From Amoebidium appalachense (lineage: Eukaryota; Ichthyosporea): a stretch of DNA of 64,000 nucleotides. The stretch spans positions 9,238,001 through 9,302,000 of the forward strand of contig CAVNZM010000011.1 of assembly GCA_963693365.1 (NCBI GenBank). The letters are read 5' to 3'. The notes beneath the pieces are model-generated. The model saw nothing but the letters and a program-made list of their open reading frames with translations, made no database searches and had not been told where the DNA came from. Shown one piece after another: positions 42,560 to 54,882 of this stretch (the stretch's first letter is position 1; each line of letters opens with the position of its first letter). The position numbers and the translations under genes are program-made.

Positions 42560-43390
42560 TGATAGTACCCACCCACGAACCCACCCTTCATCCAACACTA
42601 TATCAGTCTAATACTCTTTTTGTTAAATTCTAATATCCGGTTATTTTAAGGTATTAGAACGATATCCATGTCTAGATATCATTCTGATATTGGAATAGCC
42701 CCCGAAAAAGCCCGAAAAGCCCCCCAAAAAAGGCGTTGTTCTACTTGTTGCTCTATCCTTTGGCCATCCAGCTATGTATCATTCTGATAACATAATGGAT
42801 ATTGGAATGATACATACCCTCAAATGCTCCACGTTTTCAGATAGGGGTAAACATATCTGAATGAGACTTGAATAGTACATTACAAAGTACAAAAAGTGCC
42901 CTCGTTGGTGATAAACGGTTATCCAAATGATATCCCACTGATATCATTGCAAGAACGGGAGGTGTATTATAATATCTTTGTATGCCGTATTATGGTATTG
43001 GTATGATAGAAGAAAATGAAATGATATTCCTTTTCTAATATCAGAATAGTCTCATTCTAATACCGTGAATGATATCCAAATGATATCTATTGTAGAAAAG
43101 GGGCCGGTGTATTATAGTATCTTTGTATGCCCTATTATGGTATTGGTATGATAGAGGAAAATGTAACGAAATTCCTTGCCTAATATCATAATAGTGTCAT
43201 TCTAATATCGTGAATTCCAAACCTCATATCATAATAGCACTATTCCAATATCTTAAAATCGTGGAACATTTAAATCTGTACCCTATTATAGTATCATAAT
43301 TGAGAGACATGTATATCATTATGGTCACCTTTGATTGTCGTTGTGGGCATCATAGTGGTCACTTAAAATATATCATTCGTGTACCATAAT
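42560..43390. repeat. AT-rich region with GATATC/ATTCTAATATC repeats
   Basis: Many variants of ATGATATCC, ATTCTAATATC and TATTGGAATGATA in both orientations. A clear tandem pair lies inside: about 115 bp starting at 42,961 (GGTGTATTATAATATCTTTG) recurs at 43,106 with about 90% identity, a period of 145 bp. No gene seen. Confidence 0.75.
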
Positions 43391-43436
43391 TGTACCATTT
43401 TATTGATTCGTTCCGTCGTCGACGCCCCCCCCCCCA

Positions 43437-43477
<41 letters not shown>

Positions 43478-43756
43478 CGGGTCGATCTGCTATTAGCACT
43501 AAACTGTATTCAGCACTTAAGAATAAAAATCCTCTATGAAAACTACTCCGGGACGTGTGTTGCCTCTAGGGGGACATCCCCTTGGACGAAAGTGAACCTG
43601 CAATGGTTGTAAACCACGGCAAGCCCCCAGTCATCAATTTATTGATCCGTGAGGTCCTTGTGCCCAAAAAACGGGGGAAGTCTTCGCCCCGTGAAAAAAC
43701 AGCACGTATGTGGGGATCAATGGGGGTTGAGTGTAGGGTGTAGGTGGGTGGGTGAA

Positions 43757-44092
43757 AAAAGAAAATATAGCTGTAAAGCTGTAGGTGCTAAACACAGAAG
43801 ATGTGTTTGTTGCTTGCTGATCTGCTAAAAAACTGTCGTGCTTATGTACCTAAGGCTACCGAACTGAGCCTATCAAAATCGATCTAGTGTTATGTGAAAT
43901 CTGATCCTGAGCCAATCAAACTCGGTCTAGTGATCTGTGGAATCTGATGTTTTGATCGGCTAATAGGTGCCCGTATGCGGGCAGCCGAACGCGAACTGCT
44001 AAAACATGAAACGAAGCCTGTTGATATCGGACACCCATCCTACGCGTTTACCCAGAAAAATATTTATGTCAATAATTTCCACAAATAAAACC
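43757..44092 (-). repeat. Promoter-bearing direct repeat, left copy
   Basis: Matches 48,488-48,846 over its whole length in the same orientation (about 85-90% by eye). Read on the minus strand it holds CCAAT boxes and a TATA-box position altered to TACATAAG, then a leader with the AACACAGAAGATGTGTT hairpin. No Gag start follows it on the left. Confidence 0.85.
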
Positions 44093-44327
44093 AAAACAAA
44101 AAAATCGAAAACAAAAAAAACCCAAAAATCTCAAGTCAAAAAAAAAAACAAAACCCAAGTCAGACATAAATTTTCTAGGTCTCGCTCAAAGAGAACTATG
44201 TATGTTTTTCAAAGGTTCTAAGACACACGCCCAGTGTGTGTTAATACCGTCACATTTTAACCTTCAAAACAACCAAAATAAAACATAACAATATACTAAC
44301 ATTTTTGTTAGTTAGTATACTAAAATA

Positions 44328-44725
44328 TTATTTCTTTTTCTTGTGGTTCAATTTCTTGGGGGGGGTCTTTATGGGTGATTTTGCGGGCCGCTTATTGGCG
44401 ACGCGCGACGCCTCGTCGCTGCTGCTGCTGCCGCTCTCACGCTCCTTGTCCCCCGCACCGCCAACCACCGACATGTTGCCGTCCAACATCTTGGGGTCCA
44501 CCACCTTCTCGACGATGACGTTGGTGTCGGGGATGGGCTCGGCCTCCTTCACGACGATGTCTCCGTCGTTCTTGTCCTTGTTGCCTCGTTGATCTCCTCG
44601 GCCTCCTGGACCTTAGCCTCGGCCTCCTTGGCCTTTGCCTCGGCCTCCTTTAAGTTAGCCTCGGCCTCCTTAGCCTCGGCCTCCTTGGCCTTAGCCTTAC
44701 GGACGCGCTCGTACTGCTTGATGTA
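44328..44725 (-). pseudogene. Lys/Glu/Ala-rich coiled-coil ORF with frameshift
   Basis: A minus-strand exon starts after an acceptor (CCCCAACAG) near 44,726 with YIKQYERVRKAKAKEAEAKE. It continues as KEAEAK-type heptads, a coiled coil of about 45 residues. A one-base shift near 44,580 then leads to a second frame (EAEPIPDTNVIVEKVVD, a Ser/Glu-rich linker) ending PPKKLNHKKKK, a nuclear-localisation-like tail, and a stop. Function unknown. It is the last of three minus-strand coding regions between two direct repeats, so it may belong to one element. Confidence 0.4.
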
Positions 44726-44924
44726 CTGTTGGGGCAACAGAATGACGTGTTAGTCTTACTTGGTAGTGTAATAAAATCAAGGATGACCATGAGTACAGTC
44801 TCGGTAGCTTTTGTGCACATGCATATGCATACTAATTTTCAACTATATGGTGATTCTGCTGCAGGCTGCCGACCTCAGAGTCGGGCATCCTCATTGTGTG
44901 TGTGTGTGTGGCTGTGTGGGTGTG

Positions 44925-45080
<156 letters not shown>

Positions 45081-45233
45081 GTACTTACGGTGAGATGTGA
45101 GTTGAGTGAGTGCACGTGTGCACGGTGCTGTGTGATATGTTTGTATGGATGCACGTATACTTAAGTACACGTGTGTGTTTTTGTGTGTGTGTGTGTGTGT
45201 TGCATTTGTAGGTGTGAGTGAGCAAGTGAGTGA

Positions 45234-45264
<31 letters not shown>

Positions 45265-45551
45265 TTGTGTGCAAACGGGTGGGGTGGGGGTGGGGGTGGG
45301 GGTGGGGGTAGAAACGGGCTGAGTGAGCTTTGCTGCTTGTTCGTGGCAATTAATTGGAAACTGTGGGCCGTAGGCAACTTGATTTTATTTACAGTGGCCG
45401 AGGTTAAATGAGGCACAGCCCAATTTACTACTATTACCCTGGGCACAACCCAGACTAGTGACTTACTCCCTCCCTACCTGTACCAGCGGACAAATTGAAT
45501 ACAAACCTTATAGAGCAAAACCCCACCTATTGTTGTTTCACAACAGAAAGA

Positions 45552-46490
45552 TTAATTCCTTACGACAATACACTGCTCCTGTTTGTATGCAAAAGAGATG
45601 TACAAAGCGCAGCCGCCTTTCTTGCCACGCCTAAGTTCAAAAACGAGAGGATTCTCGTCGGTGACCACCAGGGTACCATCACCTATAGGCTGTTTCCTTT
45701 TCACAATCACGTCCTCTACGATGCCAATTTTACGTGTTTTCTTAACAACTTCAGTATAGTTTCTAAGTAGAGGCTTGCTGGTGACCTTAGCACTGTGGTC
45801 TAGTCCATCCTCGGTGTTAAAAAACTTCTTTGCATCCTGCAGATTTTCAAAGATTGTCTTAATTGTTAGCTCGCCTTGATCTTTTATGGCTTCAACAACG
45901 GTCGCGCAGAGATTTTTCTTTGCGTAGTATGCTAACTCCGTCCAAACCGCACCATTCACGTCATACTTCAGAGGGCCAGCATACATTTTCTTGTTAGCAT
46001 TCATTCGAGTTCTAATCTTGCGAGCTGCCCTCTCCATCTTGTCGTTTTGTCCTTCAATTCTCCCGTCGTCTGTGAACACAGGAAACACCGGACAACGCTG
46101 CATCGAAAAAGGCACAGGGCCCTTTCCCTTGCTGACTTTCTCGCGCCACGCGTCTACCTCCACCTGTCTTTCAGATCTAAGGCTTAAGGCACCACACGTA
46201 AAGTGCCCCGTTTACCTTCGAAGACCATAACACGAGGAACACGTTTTCTTTTGTGAAGGGTGTTTGTGCAACGAAGCAAGCCTTTTTGGGTGCATAATTG
46301 TTTTGCACGAGCGTGACGTTTCGTCAGCAAAAACTGTGTTTTCTGGGACTGTTCTAGGGATCTTAGTGAGAGGCTTGGGGAGTCCGTTTTGGAACACAGC
46401 GAAAGCAAAGAAGTTAGCGCCTGCCATTTTTTGTGTTGAAATGAAGTATACACTGCACTTTGAAACGGAGTTTGTGGCCATGGTGTGAAG
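45552..46490 (-). pseudogene. Unrecognised ORF region with shifts
   Basis: On the minus strand a 200-residue open frame (46,205-45,552) reads EVDAWREKVSKGKG.., KMYAGPLKYDVNGAVWTELA.., VVEAIKDQGELTIKTIFENL.., ending in a TAA-type stop. Its composition looks like real, lysine-rich soluble protein. Upstream frames contain MAGANFFAFAVFQNGLPKPL and KRKRVPRVMVFEGKRGTLRV but need frame changes to connect; a 50-nt intron is possible near 46,215-46,166 but does not restore phase. I do not recognise a family. It lies between a Gag-like ORF and a coiled-coil ORF on the same strand. Confidence 0.4.
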
Positions 46491-47197
46491 TAACACTAAC
46501 TTCGAGGCTGCAAAGAACGTACGTTTGTGTTGCAGCCCCAGCTGCAGCTGTAGACTGTGCCGAGCTGCCCGCTGGGCACATGGCTCGGGATTACACCAGC
46601 ATGAATCCCTTCGCAAATTGCCTGTGGGGGTCATTGGTCAAGCATTGAAATAACTCTCAAGCGCCCCAAAATATAACCATGATACGCCGAAGAAATATAC
46701 ATGTAATCATCGGAAACGCTGATTTGATCTACGATTGAATGATTTATACCATCTGTGCTATATTAGCCACTCGGACGCCTGCAATAGGCGAATTTTAATC
46801 TGCCTGCTGTTTAAAAATCTGGGAATTTTTCTAAGTCTAATTAATGGCTCAGGAGCCATCGTTCGCGGATGGGTCGGACAATCTGCAGTGTGGGATGCCC
46901 GTGCACGCGGGGGTGTGGGCGGACACAGAGTTAGAAGAAGGGGGGGAGGGAGTGCTAGGTGAGTGTAAGGGGGGGGAGGCTCATGGGATGGGGGGGGGGG
47001 TAAAATTATGTGCAGTGGCCAGAATAACGTCTTTGTGTAGGGACATTTATTCTTGGCGCGCGCGGGCGCCGTAGTTGGCCTGCAAAAATTTGTACTCAGC
47101 CCTAGTGGCCCGTTCTCCCGAGCTCCGTTTCCTTGTACCCGTGTATCCTAGCTCCTAGCCCCTATGTTCTATCTGTGTGTGTGGGTGTGTGCGTAGA

Positions 47198-48376
47198 CTA
47201 GGAATTGTGCTTGCAGTCTTTGCAGGGGTGTGTGCCAGAGCTGGGCGGGCACACGTGGGAGAAGGGGCAGGGCTGCTTAGCGCAGGACCGACCGTTAATG
47301 TGGAAATTCCTGCAGTGCGTCGCGGGTAGATCCACGGGTCGGGCCGGTTTTGCCGGGCCGGGTGGCGGGCCAGGGCGGTTGGGGGTTTGTCCCCCGCTGG
47401 GCTTGTGGGGCGGCTTGAAGCCATCAAGACCACTGCCGGGCTTGGGGTACATGGGACAGGCCGCGCTGGGGTGGTCGGGGGAAGCCACAGCGCTGACATG
47501 CGTCCGGGATGAGCAGAGTGGGTGGCAGGAGGAGATCCTGGTGGAGTTGGGCGAGCAGGTTGGGACACTCGATCGGAGCCCGACCCTGCTGGTGGGCAAC
47601 TGTACGGGCGTCCAAGTCGTAGTTGTGGATCTGGGCCCACGGGTATCGGGTGCTGAGGCGAGTGATGTGCTGAGTCCAAAGTACGTCCTTGTCCGTGGGG
47701 AGGTCGAGGTGGTGCTTGGCGGCCATGTAATGGGTCCAAGCTTGGATCCAAATGACGAGGGAACGCAGCCTGAGGAGAACGGGTTTGTCATTGTGAAAAG
47801 TCTCGAATGATGCTGCCGTCGTCGGCCATGCGCAGCTGCTGACCTTTCTTGGATGGGCCAGGAGGGCTGCGGGGGTGAACTTATACAGGTCGACGAAGCG
47901 ATTGGCGTGCAAATCTGCCAGCATATTCGCGGGGGGAAGCGGCAGTGTGCCTGGCTGAATGTCGCCAGTGTTCTCACCTGTGATGGGCCCGGGGGCGCGG
48001 GCAGGGCAGGTAAGTCCAGGTCAGGGCCGAGATGCAGCCCCGGGGAAACCTCCCTGGGTGCGGAGGGCGCGGCTGGGGGCGCGGGAGGGTCGCGGTTGGT
48101 GAGAGCGGCCAGGACGCCGGCCATCTGGGTGCTGAGGGCGGTGAGGGCGGCAAGGACGGCATCCTGAGAAGTCATTGGCGGGGACGGCGGGGCCTGAGGA
48201 GGGACTTCAGGAGTAGAGGGGAGAGTAGCCGGAGGGTCCGTGGTGGTATGGGCCTCCGGAGGCGCGTCGGTGCCCGCGGGAGCGTTGGTCAGCCTGTTGC
48301 GGAGGTCGCTGCGGGTCAGGCGCTTAGGTGCCGCGGCAGGGGCGGTGGCTGAGGCCTGGCGCTTTTTCGGCGGCAT
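47198..48376 (-). pseudogene. DIRS/Ngaro-like retroelement Gag (frameshifted)
   Basis: ATG at 48,376 opens a Lys/Pro/Ala-rich start (MPPKKRQASATAPAAAPKRL), then a proline-rich linker. A shift at a C-run near 47,990 moves the frame to a helical capsid-like part (NMLADLHANRFVDLYKFTPA.., VLLRLRSLVIWIQAWTHYMA). A second shift at a CCCCC run near 47,490 returns to the first frame; across it a CX2CX4HX4C knuckle is discernible. The C-terminus carries CRNFHINGRSCAKQPCPFSH with HVC..HPCKDC, the cysteine/histidine pattern typical of Gag proteins in DIRS/Ngaro tyrosine-recombinase elements. No reverse transcriptase or recombinase follows. The class assignment rests on the zinc motifs and is moderate. 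Confidence 0.65.
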
Positions 48377-48426
48377 GCTGACCGGCGTAGGGAAAGATAG
48401 TGAGAATGAAATGAAAAGAAGAAAAG

Positions 48427-48846
48427 AAAATATAGCTGTAACTTAGGGCTGTAGGTGCTCAACACAGAAGATGTGTTTGTAGCTTGAAAAGAAAATATAG
48501 CTGTAAGGGCTGTAGGTGCTCAACACAGAAGATGTGTTTGTAGCTTGCTGATCTGCTAAAAAACTGTGGTGCTTATATACCTAAGCCTATCGATCCGGGC
48601 CAATCAAAATCGATCTAGTGATATGTGAAATCTGATCCGAGCCAATCAAAATCGGTCTAGCGATATGTGGAATGTGATGTTTTGATTGGCTAATAGGTGC
48701 CCGTGTGCGGGCAGCCAACCGCGAGCTACTAAAACACGAAACGAAGCCTACATGGTTATGTCGATACCGAACACCCATCCTACGTGTTTACCCAGAAAAA
48801 TATTTATGTGAATAAATTCCACAAATAAAACCTTTACGGCACGTGT
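48427..48846 (-). repeat. Promoter-bearing direct repeat, right copy
   Basis: On the minus strand: CCAAT boxes (near 48,690, 48,645 and 48,603), a TATA box (TATATAAG, 48,579-48,572), and a leader containing AACACAGAAGATGTGTT that is itself duplicated (about 61 bp twice, 48,427-48,549). The Gag ATG at 48,376 lies about 200 nt after the TATA box. Paired with 43,757-44,092 it acts like a long terminal or split direct repeat. Confidence 0.8.
48572..48579 (-). promoter_or_regulatory. TATA box of the Gag-element promoter
   Basis: TATATAAG on the minus strand, about 25-110 nt downstream of three CCAAT boxes and upstream of the Gag ORF. The left repeat copy has TACATAAG here. Confidence 0.7.
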
Positions 48847-49049
48847 CTCATTCGTGCATACCCTGTGCAGTGTGACAGCACTTGGCAAGCCGGCATAGGA
48901 TGTACCCCTGTGACCTCACCCTACTACATAACCGTTGGTGATGTGTAAATGGATTGCAACATGAAATGAAGAAGGGTGCAAGCGAACTAATCATGGAAAC
49001 TAGGGGGGAGGGGGGGGGGGGAGGGGGGAGGGGGCCGGGGGGCACTTAC

Positions 49050-50490
49050 TGTCCATAGTCCGATGTCAAGTCAAGCAGACCAATGAACTCCTGCTTGAGG
49101 CGGTCCAGAGTACGCATGTCCGTACATGAACCCATGTCGGAGTACAGGCGCTGCAAGTGGTTCTTGGTGGCATCGGTGAGGGGTGCAGACGCAAGACGAG
49201 ACGCAAAGTTGCGATTCTTGTGTGGCAGGCAGTTGAAGTGGCTGTTGGCCCCAAGAACAGCCCTGGTGTTCTCAGTGCCCGCTATTTGGTTGTCTGTGCA
49301 CGGCAGGGTTAAATTGTTAGTGGTATGCCGGTTGTCATTTGCCCCCTGGCGTTGTATAAGGAAGAAAGAAGATGCTACAGAGAAGAAAAACAAGAAAACC
49401 GTCTCTTAGTGATCACTACGTGTGTTTGCTCTTGTATTCTGTAGTAGGCAAGGGCAAGGAAATCGCTAAATCTGCTCCTGCGTGCGCCTTGGTTGCAAAT
49501 TCAAATAGGTGAGTTGTGTGTGTGCACGTGGTTTTGAATACGGGTGTGGTGCATGCGTGCGTGTGCGCGCGCATGTGTGTGCGGCACGGTGCATGCGTGC
49601 ATGTGCACGCGCGCATGTGTGCGTGCGCGTGCGTGCCTGTGTGCTCGTGGGGAAAAAAAAAAAGGGGGGGGGGGGGGGGGGTAACTAAGAAGGCGCCGGG
49701 GGGCAGGGGGGGGGGATAACCTACCGACATCAGCCTCGTCGGTTATGATGGAATCCACAGCCCCGGGCTCAATGGTAAGACCAACCTCGCCCAGGATTTC
49801 TAGGGCGCTCTTTAGAATCCATCAAGTGATGGCCTTGCTCTCGGACTTGGTAAATGCGTAGATGGCTATCTGGGTAGCGGCCAGTGTTTCTCGGACATTC
49901 ACGCTGCAGAAGCGCCAGCCGTCATCACTGATGCCCTTGTGGGTGTAAGCTATGTGGAGAGTCTGCATGTGAATGGCATGAGCAGTCTCCCCCGGGCCCC
50001 CCCCCCCTTCATTACACGCTTACCACACACAAACACCACACACACACACTGCAATATCACACCTACACACACACGCACACACAAACACACATGCACACAC
50101 ACACATACAGAGGAGAGGGAGCCGTTGAGTGAGATAAAAACAGACAAGCCACCACACCAAACAAAGCACCACAACCCACATTTCAACCTGAAGAGAAAAC
50201 TTTGAACACAAATAAGACCAAACGTACGGCACACAAGAGAACCACAAAACACCTTCATGAACATGTATGTGGGTACTGAAGGGCAGTGAGTAAGGATAAT
50301 AGATGCCCTCACACAAAACAATACACACAACTGCACCAGAATTGCACCTGCACACACACACAAGCATACACACACACACACACACACGCATGGACACACA
50401 TCACACACACACTCACACACCTCTCTCAGACACACACTGACACACACACACATACACCCACACATCCACACACCCGCACACCCACCCCCC

Positions 50491-50521
<31 letters not shown>

Positions 50522-52560
50522 ACAGGAAGCACAAGCCTGTACGTGCTCTACACGTGACGGATGCGATGCAAACCGATGTGCACACGAGTTATCGAGACAG
50601 AGACACCAAGTCATAGCATCACAAGCTGACCACATACCTGACAGAGTGTGTACAGCAGGCCAATCCCCTTCGGGTACATCAGCACGACACCATCAATGAT
50701 GCTATTGCCCATGTGCACCTTAGACCGGGCACCATACTTCTGCGCCGCCAGCCGGAACACCTCCGTAAGTCTCACTACTATGGCTGCAGGGTCGGTAAGG
50801 GCCCTTGCTGATGTCCGACCTTTGCCGAGCATTTGCTGCACCCGCTGGGCAACCCTCAACGCAGTTGCGGAAGGTGGGGCACTTGTGCATCAAGCACTTC
50901 CTGAGTAATGAACAGCGGGGAAATGTGTGTGAGCGATGGTTTGTGTATGTACTTGGGTGTGTAACAGCACATGAGAGTGAATGTGGGGTGTGGGTGCGAG
51001 TGTGTGAGCGAGTGTGAGCATGAGTTTAAGTGTATGAGATATGAGTGTGTGTGCTGTGTGAGTGAGTGTGTGCATGCATGTGCATGCATGTGCTAGTGTT
51101 ATCCACCTAACCTTTGTGAATCTACGTCAGCCTCAGCTACAACCGGTGAGGTTTTGTCTATGAGGGGTGGTGGTGGTGGTGTGTGTGTGTGTGTGTGTGT
51201 GGGTGGTTGGGTGATGGGGGTAGCGCAGTGGGTGGTGTGAAAAAGAAATGAGAGTGGGGGTGGGGGTGGGGGTGGGGGTGGAGGGTGTTTGTGTGTGTGT
51301 GTGGGTTTTGGGGGGGGGGGGGGGGGGGTAGAAGAGTGTTGAGGCAAAGCGAGGAGAGTGTGAGCGAATGAATGAGTTATGCAGGATACCTATAGGGAAT
51401 AGTAATATGCATACTAGTATGTGTGAAGCACATGAGGGGATGCCCACCTGATGTCTGAAGGTGACCCAGCATTTGACAACGAAAAAAGCCGCATGTACTG
51501 CTCTTTAGGAAGCGCTTCTAGCTCGTCGCAAAGGGCTTTGCCTTTTTTTAATTTGACATTTTGCCGCCGATGGGCTTCGTACAACTCTGGGCCCGGGCAA
51601 CAGCCATTGCCGTGCTCCAGAACGGTCTTGGTGCGACGATAGGGCTGGTCGTGAACATTCGCCACTCCCTTTCTCACTGGGTGCCACAGTGTGCATAGAC
51701 CCTGAACGTGCAACTGACCCCGTCTACGCATTGAAACAGCCCCTTCTTCGTGGCAGGCACACCCAGGCACGTGAGTTTAATCATCCCCGTGCTATCGGTT
51801 TGGGCAGTTGAGACGTAGACTAATTGACGGCCAGCGGCATAGGACCGTACACACTCGATGAAGGCAGCACGATTGGGGAACTCCACAGGGAGATCTGCTG
51901 ATGCAAGAAAAGAGAGTCAGATAAAGATTAAACACAATAGGTGGTCTGTATCTAAGGGTGAAGCAGAGCAGGGAATGAACAAGTGTAAGGGTTATGAAGG
52001 AGGAGTGCCTGTGGTATGTCTATGTGAGTGTGGGACAGTCAACAAAACGAGGTGACACGCAAAATGACAACCCACGAACTTTAATCAAGAAAGCAGCTAC
52101 AGGGAAGGGGCAGGCCCCCCACATCTGCCCTAAACACATCTAGCTTCAAGTCCGACGTTTGTGAGAGTGAAAGTACACACTCTTGGCACGGGGAAGTGGG
52201 GGTGCCCGGGGGGGGGGGGGGGGGGGGGGAGGTATATCCTGCAATGCTTTAACATACATATGTTTGTTTGTTCTTATGATAGAAGCAGGAACACACACAT
52301 ACCTTCCATTGCCGGGCCACAGTTCACTGGGGCTTGCTGGTAGGAGTGTGTGGGATTGGGGTCTGAGCTAGCCAGCTGTTCCAAATTAACCCCTGCAGCA
52401 TGCATCGTGTTAGAAATGAATGTGTTTACAGTGCGGATGTGTGTACTGTGTTTGCGTGTGCTTGTGCATGTGTGCACTGCAGCAGCGATTGTGTGCGCGT
52501 GCACGCGTACCATGCGTGTACAGTGTGTGTGTGTATGTGTGTGTGTGTGTGTGTGTGGTG

Positions 52561-52593
<33 letters not shown>

Positions 52594-52615
52594 CATGGGT
52601 GCGTGTGTGCGCGTG

Positions 52616-52682
<67 letters not shown>

Positions 52683-53121
52683 ATGCGTGTGTGTTTGTGT
52701 GTGTATGTGTGTGTGTGTGTGCATGTGCGCTGCCAAGGCAAAGCTTCGTGGCGACGGAGTGAGTCTATGTGTGTGGTTGTGAAAGGGTGGGTAGGTTAGA
52801 GGGTGAGAAGAGAGAAGGGAGAGGGGGGAGGGGGGGGAGGAAAGGGGAGAAAGAGAGAGGAGAGAGAGTGTGTGTGCGCGCGGGCTGTGTGATTGTGCGA
52901 GTCTGTGTGTGTTTTGCTCAAACTTTAACTTGAAGAGGGCGGGGGCGGGGGCCGGCGGGGGGGGGGGGGGGGGGGGGGGAGCGGTTGTATGGAAGGAGGA
53001 CAGGGGACACACCGGGAATGGGCATGGGGCTTGGCTGTAGAGACACGGGTTGTGGACTCTGTAGAACCCATGAAGGTGGTGCCGCTGGCTGATTCACTGG
53101 ACCAACAACTAGTGAACACAT
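49050..53121 (-). pseudogene. MULE-type transposase-derived gene, multi-exon, interrupted
   Basis: Minus-strand exons with matching phases: 53121-53013, 52392-52303, 51897-51449, 50900-50638, 49962-49725, 49293-49050. The first two encode a Pro/Gln/Ser-rich segment (QPAAPPSWVLQSPQPVSLQP..). The third encodes a FAR1/WRKY-like zinc module (FPNRAAFIECVRSYAAGRQL, LTCLG.., GVSCTFRVYA), then a one- or two-base shift into VLEHGNGCCPGPELYEAHRR and SPSDIR. The next three resemble a MULE DDE domain: GVVLMYPKGIGLLYTLCQ, HIAYTHKG (usually DYTxx, so the first Asp seems lost), SESKAIT-stop-WILK, SIITDEADV, then HFNCLPHKNRNFASRL. One in-frame TGA (49,828) and frameshifts near 51,690 and 50,850 break it. MULE proteins cut and join DNA; related FAR1/FHY3 proteins are domesticated regulators. 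No C-terminal SWIM exon is found: the Gag-element promoter begins 200 bp beyond the last exon. Confidence 0.55.
52620..52680. repeat. (TG)n microsatellite cluster
   Basis: TG arrays from about 52,520 to 52,720 in an intron of the transposase-derived gene, with the longest pure run at 52,620-52,680. Confidence 0.95.
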
Positions 53122-53716
53122 ATTTCCTTAATAAGTTGCCTACACCGGACCCAGGTGTGCTCTTGCACACTTCTTGCGCCACGGGTAGTGTGACTTAAGA
53201 ATTCATCCACAACCATAGTGTGATACAGTTAATACATTTGTACGTTGTCTCGTATAAAGCATTGTACAGTACGAAAAGGGGGGAGGGGGGGGTAGGGGGG
53301 GAGAAGGAGGGGAGGGGCGGGATAGCATAGTAGGGTAGGAGGGATAAGAGTTGCACAGAAGTCTAAGACGGACAGTGTTTTGCAATTGTGCAAAAAGGGC
53401 GCACTCCCTCACGGGGGGTCCGGTCATTGCGGAGGGGGCGAATTCAGTGCTGTGTTGTCAGTGGGGGGGAGGGAGGGTGGGGGGTGGGGAGAGGTTGATG
53501 CGTTATAAAGTACAAAGTACACACCAACAACAGACGGGGAGGGGAGGGGAGGGGGGGAGGAGGGGGGGGGGGGGGTGGACACCTTCCATGTGTTCGATGA
53601 GTGGGATGAGTGTGTGTGTGGCACGTGTACGTGAAGAAAGCAGAGGAGGGAAGCAGAGGAGCGGGGGGAGGGGGTGGGGGGGATGAGTGTGTGTGTGGCA
53701 CGTGGATACGGTGTGT

Positions 53717-53729
<13 letters not shown>

Positions 53730-53786
<57 letters not shown>
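53730..53786. repeat. Poly(G) tract
   Basis: An uninterrupted G run of about 55 bp, one of the longest in the window. Further G/GA-rich DNA fills 53,275-54,560. Confidence 0.95.
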
Positions 53787-53787
<1 letters not shown>

Positions 53788-54050
53788 TTGGGTGAGCGGC
53801 ACACGTATGTGCATGGTGTGTGTGTCTGTGTGTTTTCTTTTTTTTTTTTTTTGGGGAGGGGGGGGGAGGGGGGAGGGGACTCTTGCGCAAGCAGCAAACA
53901 TTCATATGTGAGTTTGTGCCCGTGCGGTGCAAACACGTCTTTGAGTGTCTGCGCGTACGGTTGCATGCAAAGCTCTTTATGAGTGTAAGGACAGGTTTTC
54001 AAGGAACATGAATGGAATGAGAAGGGAAGGGGGAAACCAAGCACACACAC

Positions 54051-54504
54051 CTTGCAAGGGGCTGTTGCAGACAGTACGTTCACTCGAGAATGTGTGGACC
54101 ATGATGCGAAGGAGGAGAGGCTGAGGATGCAAGCTTGTGAGGGTCTAAAATTCCCTGCTGACGTGCACAAGAAGAGAAGGAAGAGGGCGGGAGACCTGTG
54201 GGGGAAGATGGTGTTGGGCGGCGGGGGGGGGGGGGGGGGGGGGAGGGGGGGAGGAGGGGGCGGGGGGGAGGGGGAAGAAAGGGAGGGGTGTTTTGGGGGG
54301 AAACGCCGGGAAGGGAGGGGGTTGGGGTTGGGGGGAGGGGGTTGGGGTTGGGGGGATGATGGGGAGGCGAGGGGAAGAGGGGGGGAGTGAATGGGGGAGG
54401 GAGGGGTGGGAGGGGGCCCGGGTCCCGGAGTGAATGGGGGAGGAAGGGGGTGGGAGGGGGGAGGGGTGGGGGGGGGGAGACGATGGAGGAGGAAGGGGTG
54501 GATG

Positions 54505-54541
<37 letters not shown>

Positions 54542-54772
54542 GGGGAGGGGAGAGGGAAGGGGAAACAGGCATGCATGTGGCACCTTGCGCCGTCGTCTGA
54601 GAAGGAAAAGGTCTCCACCTGGGCCATACTGCCGGTGAGGACGCAGGAGGCATCTGAAAGGACACACTGCATTAGCTGGCGTCTTGCAAAGGATTGTCTG
54701 TTGTGTATGTAGCTGTTCTACCTGCGAGGGGCACAGATGACCTGCAGCCACCAGGGTGGAACGGCCAAGTAT
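54051..54772 (-). CDS. Tentative 5' exons of the transposase-derived gene
   Basis: Three minus-strand segments with good acceptor/donor pairs: 54772-54722, 54653-54584, 54157-54051. They join in one open, phase-consistent frame (ILGRSTLVAAGHLCPSQ, MPPASSPAVWPRWRP.., GNFRPSQACILSLSSF..). A second possible frame reads SCVLTGSMAQVETFSFSDDG in the middle exon. A start MAAAAVDYRPL at 54,874 could be exon 1 in that second frame. I cannot decide between them. Confidence 0.3.
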
Positions 54773-54882
54773 CTGCAAGAAGTTTAAGTCAGTTCTGTTA
54801 CTCCAGCTAAGCGAGGTGACAGAAATGACAGGTGAGTACTACCCAGAGGACGGTAATCGACAGCTGCTGCGGCCATTCTTTT

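Noticed and set aside
49725-49962. The in-frame TGA in the transposase exon as evidence of a reassigned or recoded stop
   Set aside because: The same gene has independent frameshifts, so decay explains it. The well-supported genes here end in TAG, and nothing else suggests recoding.
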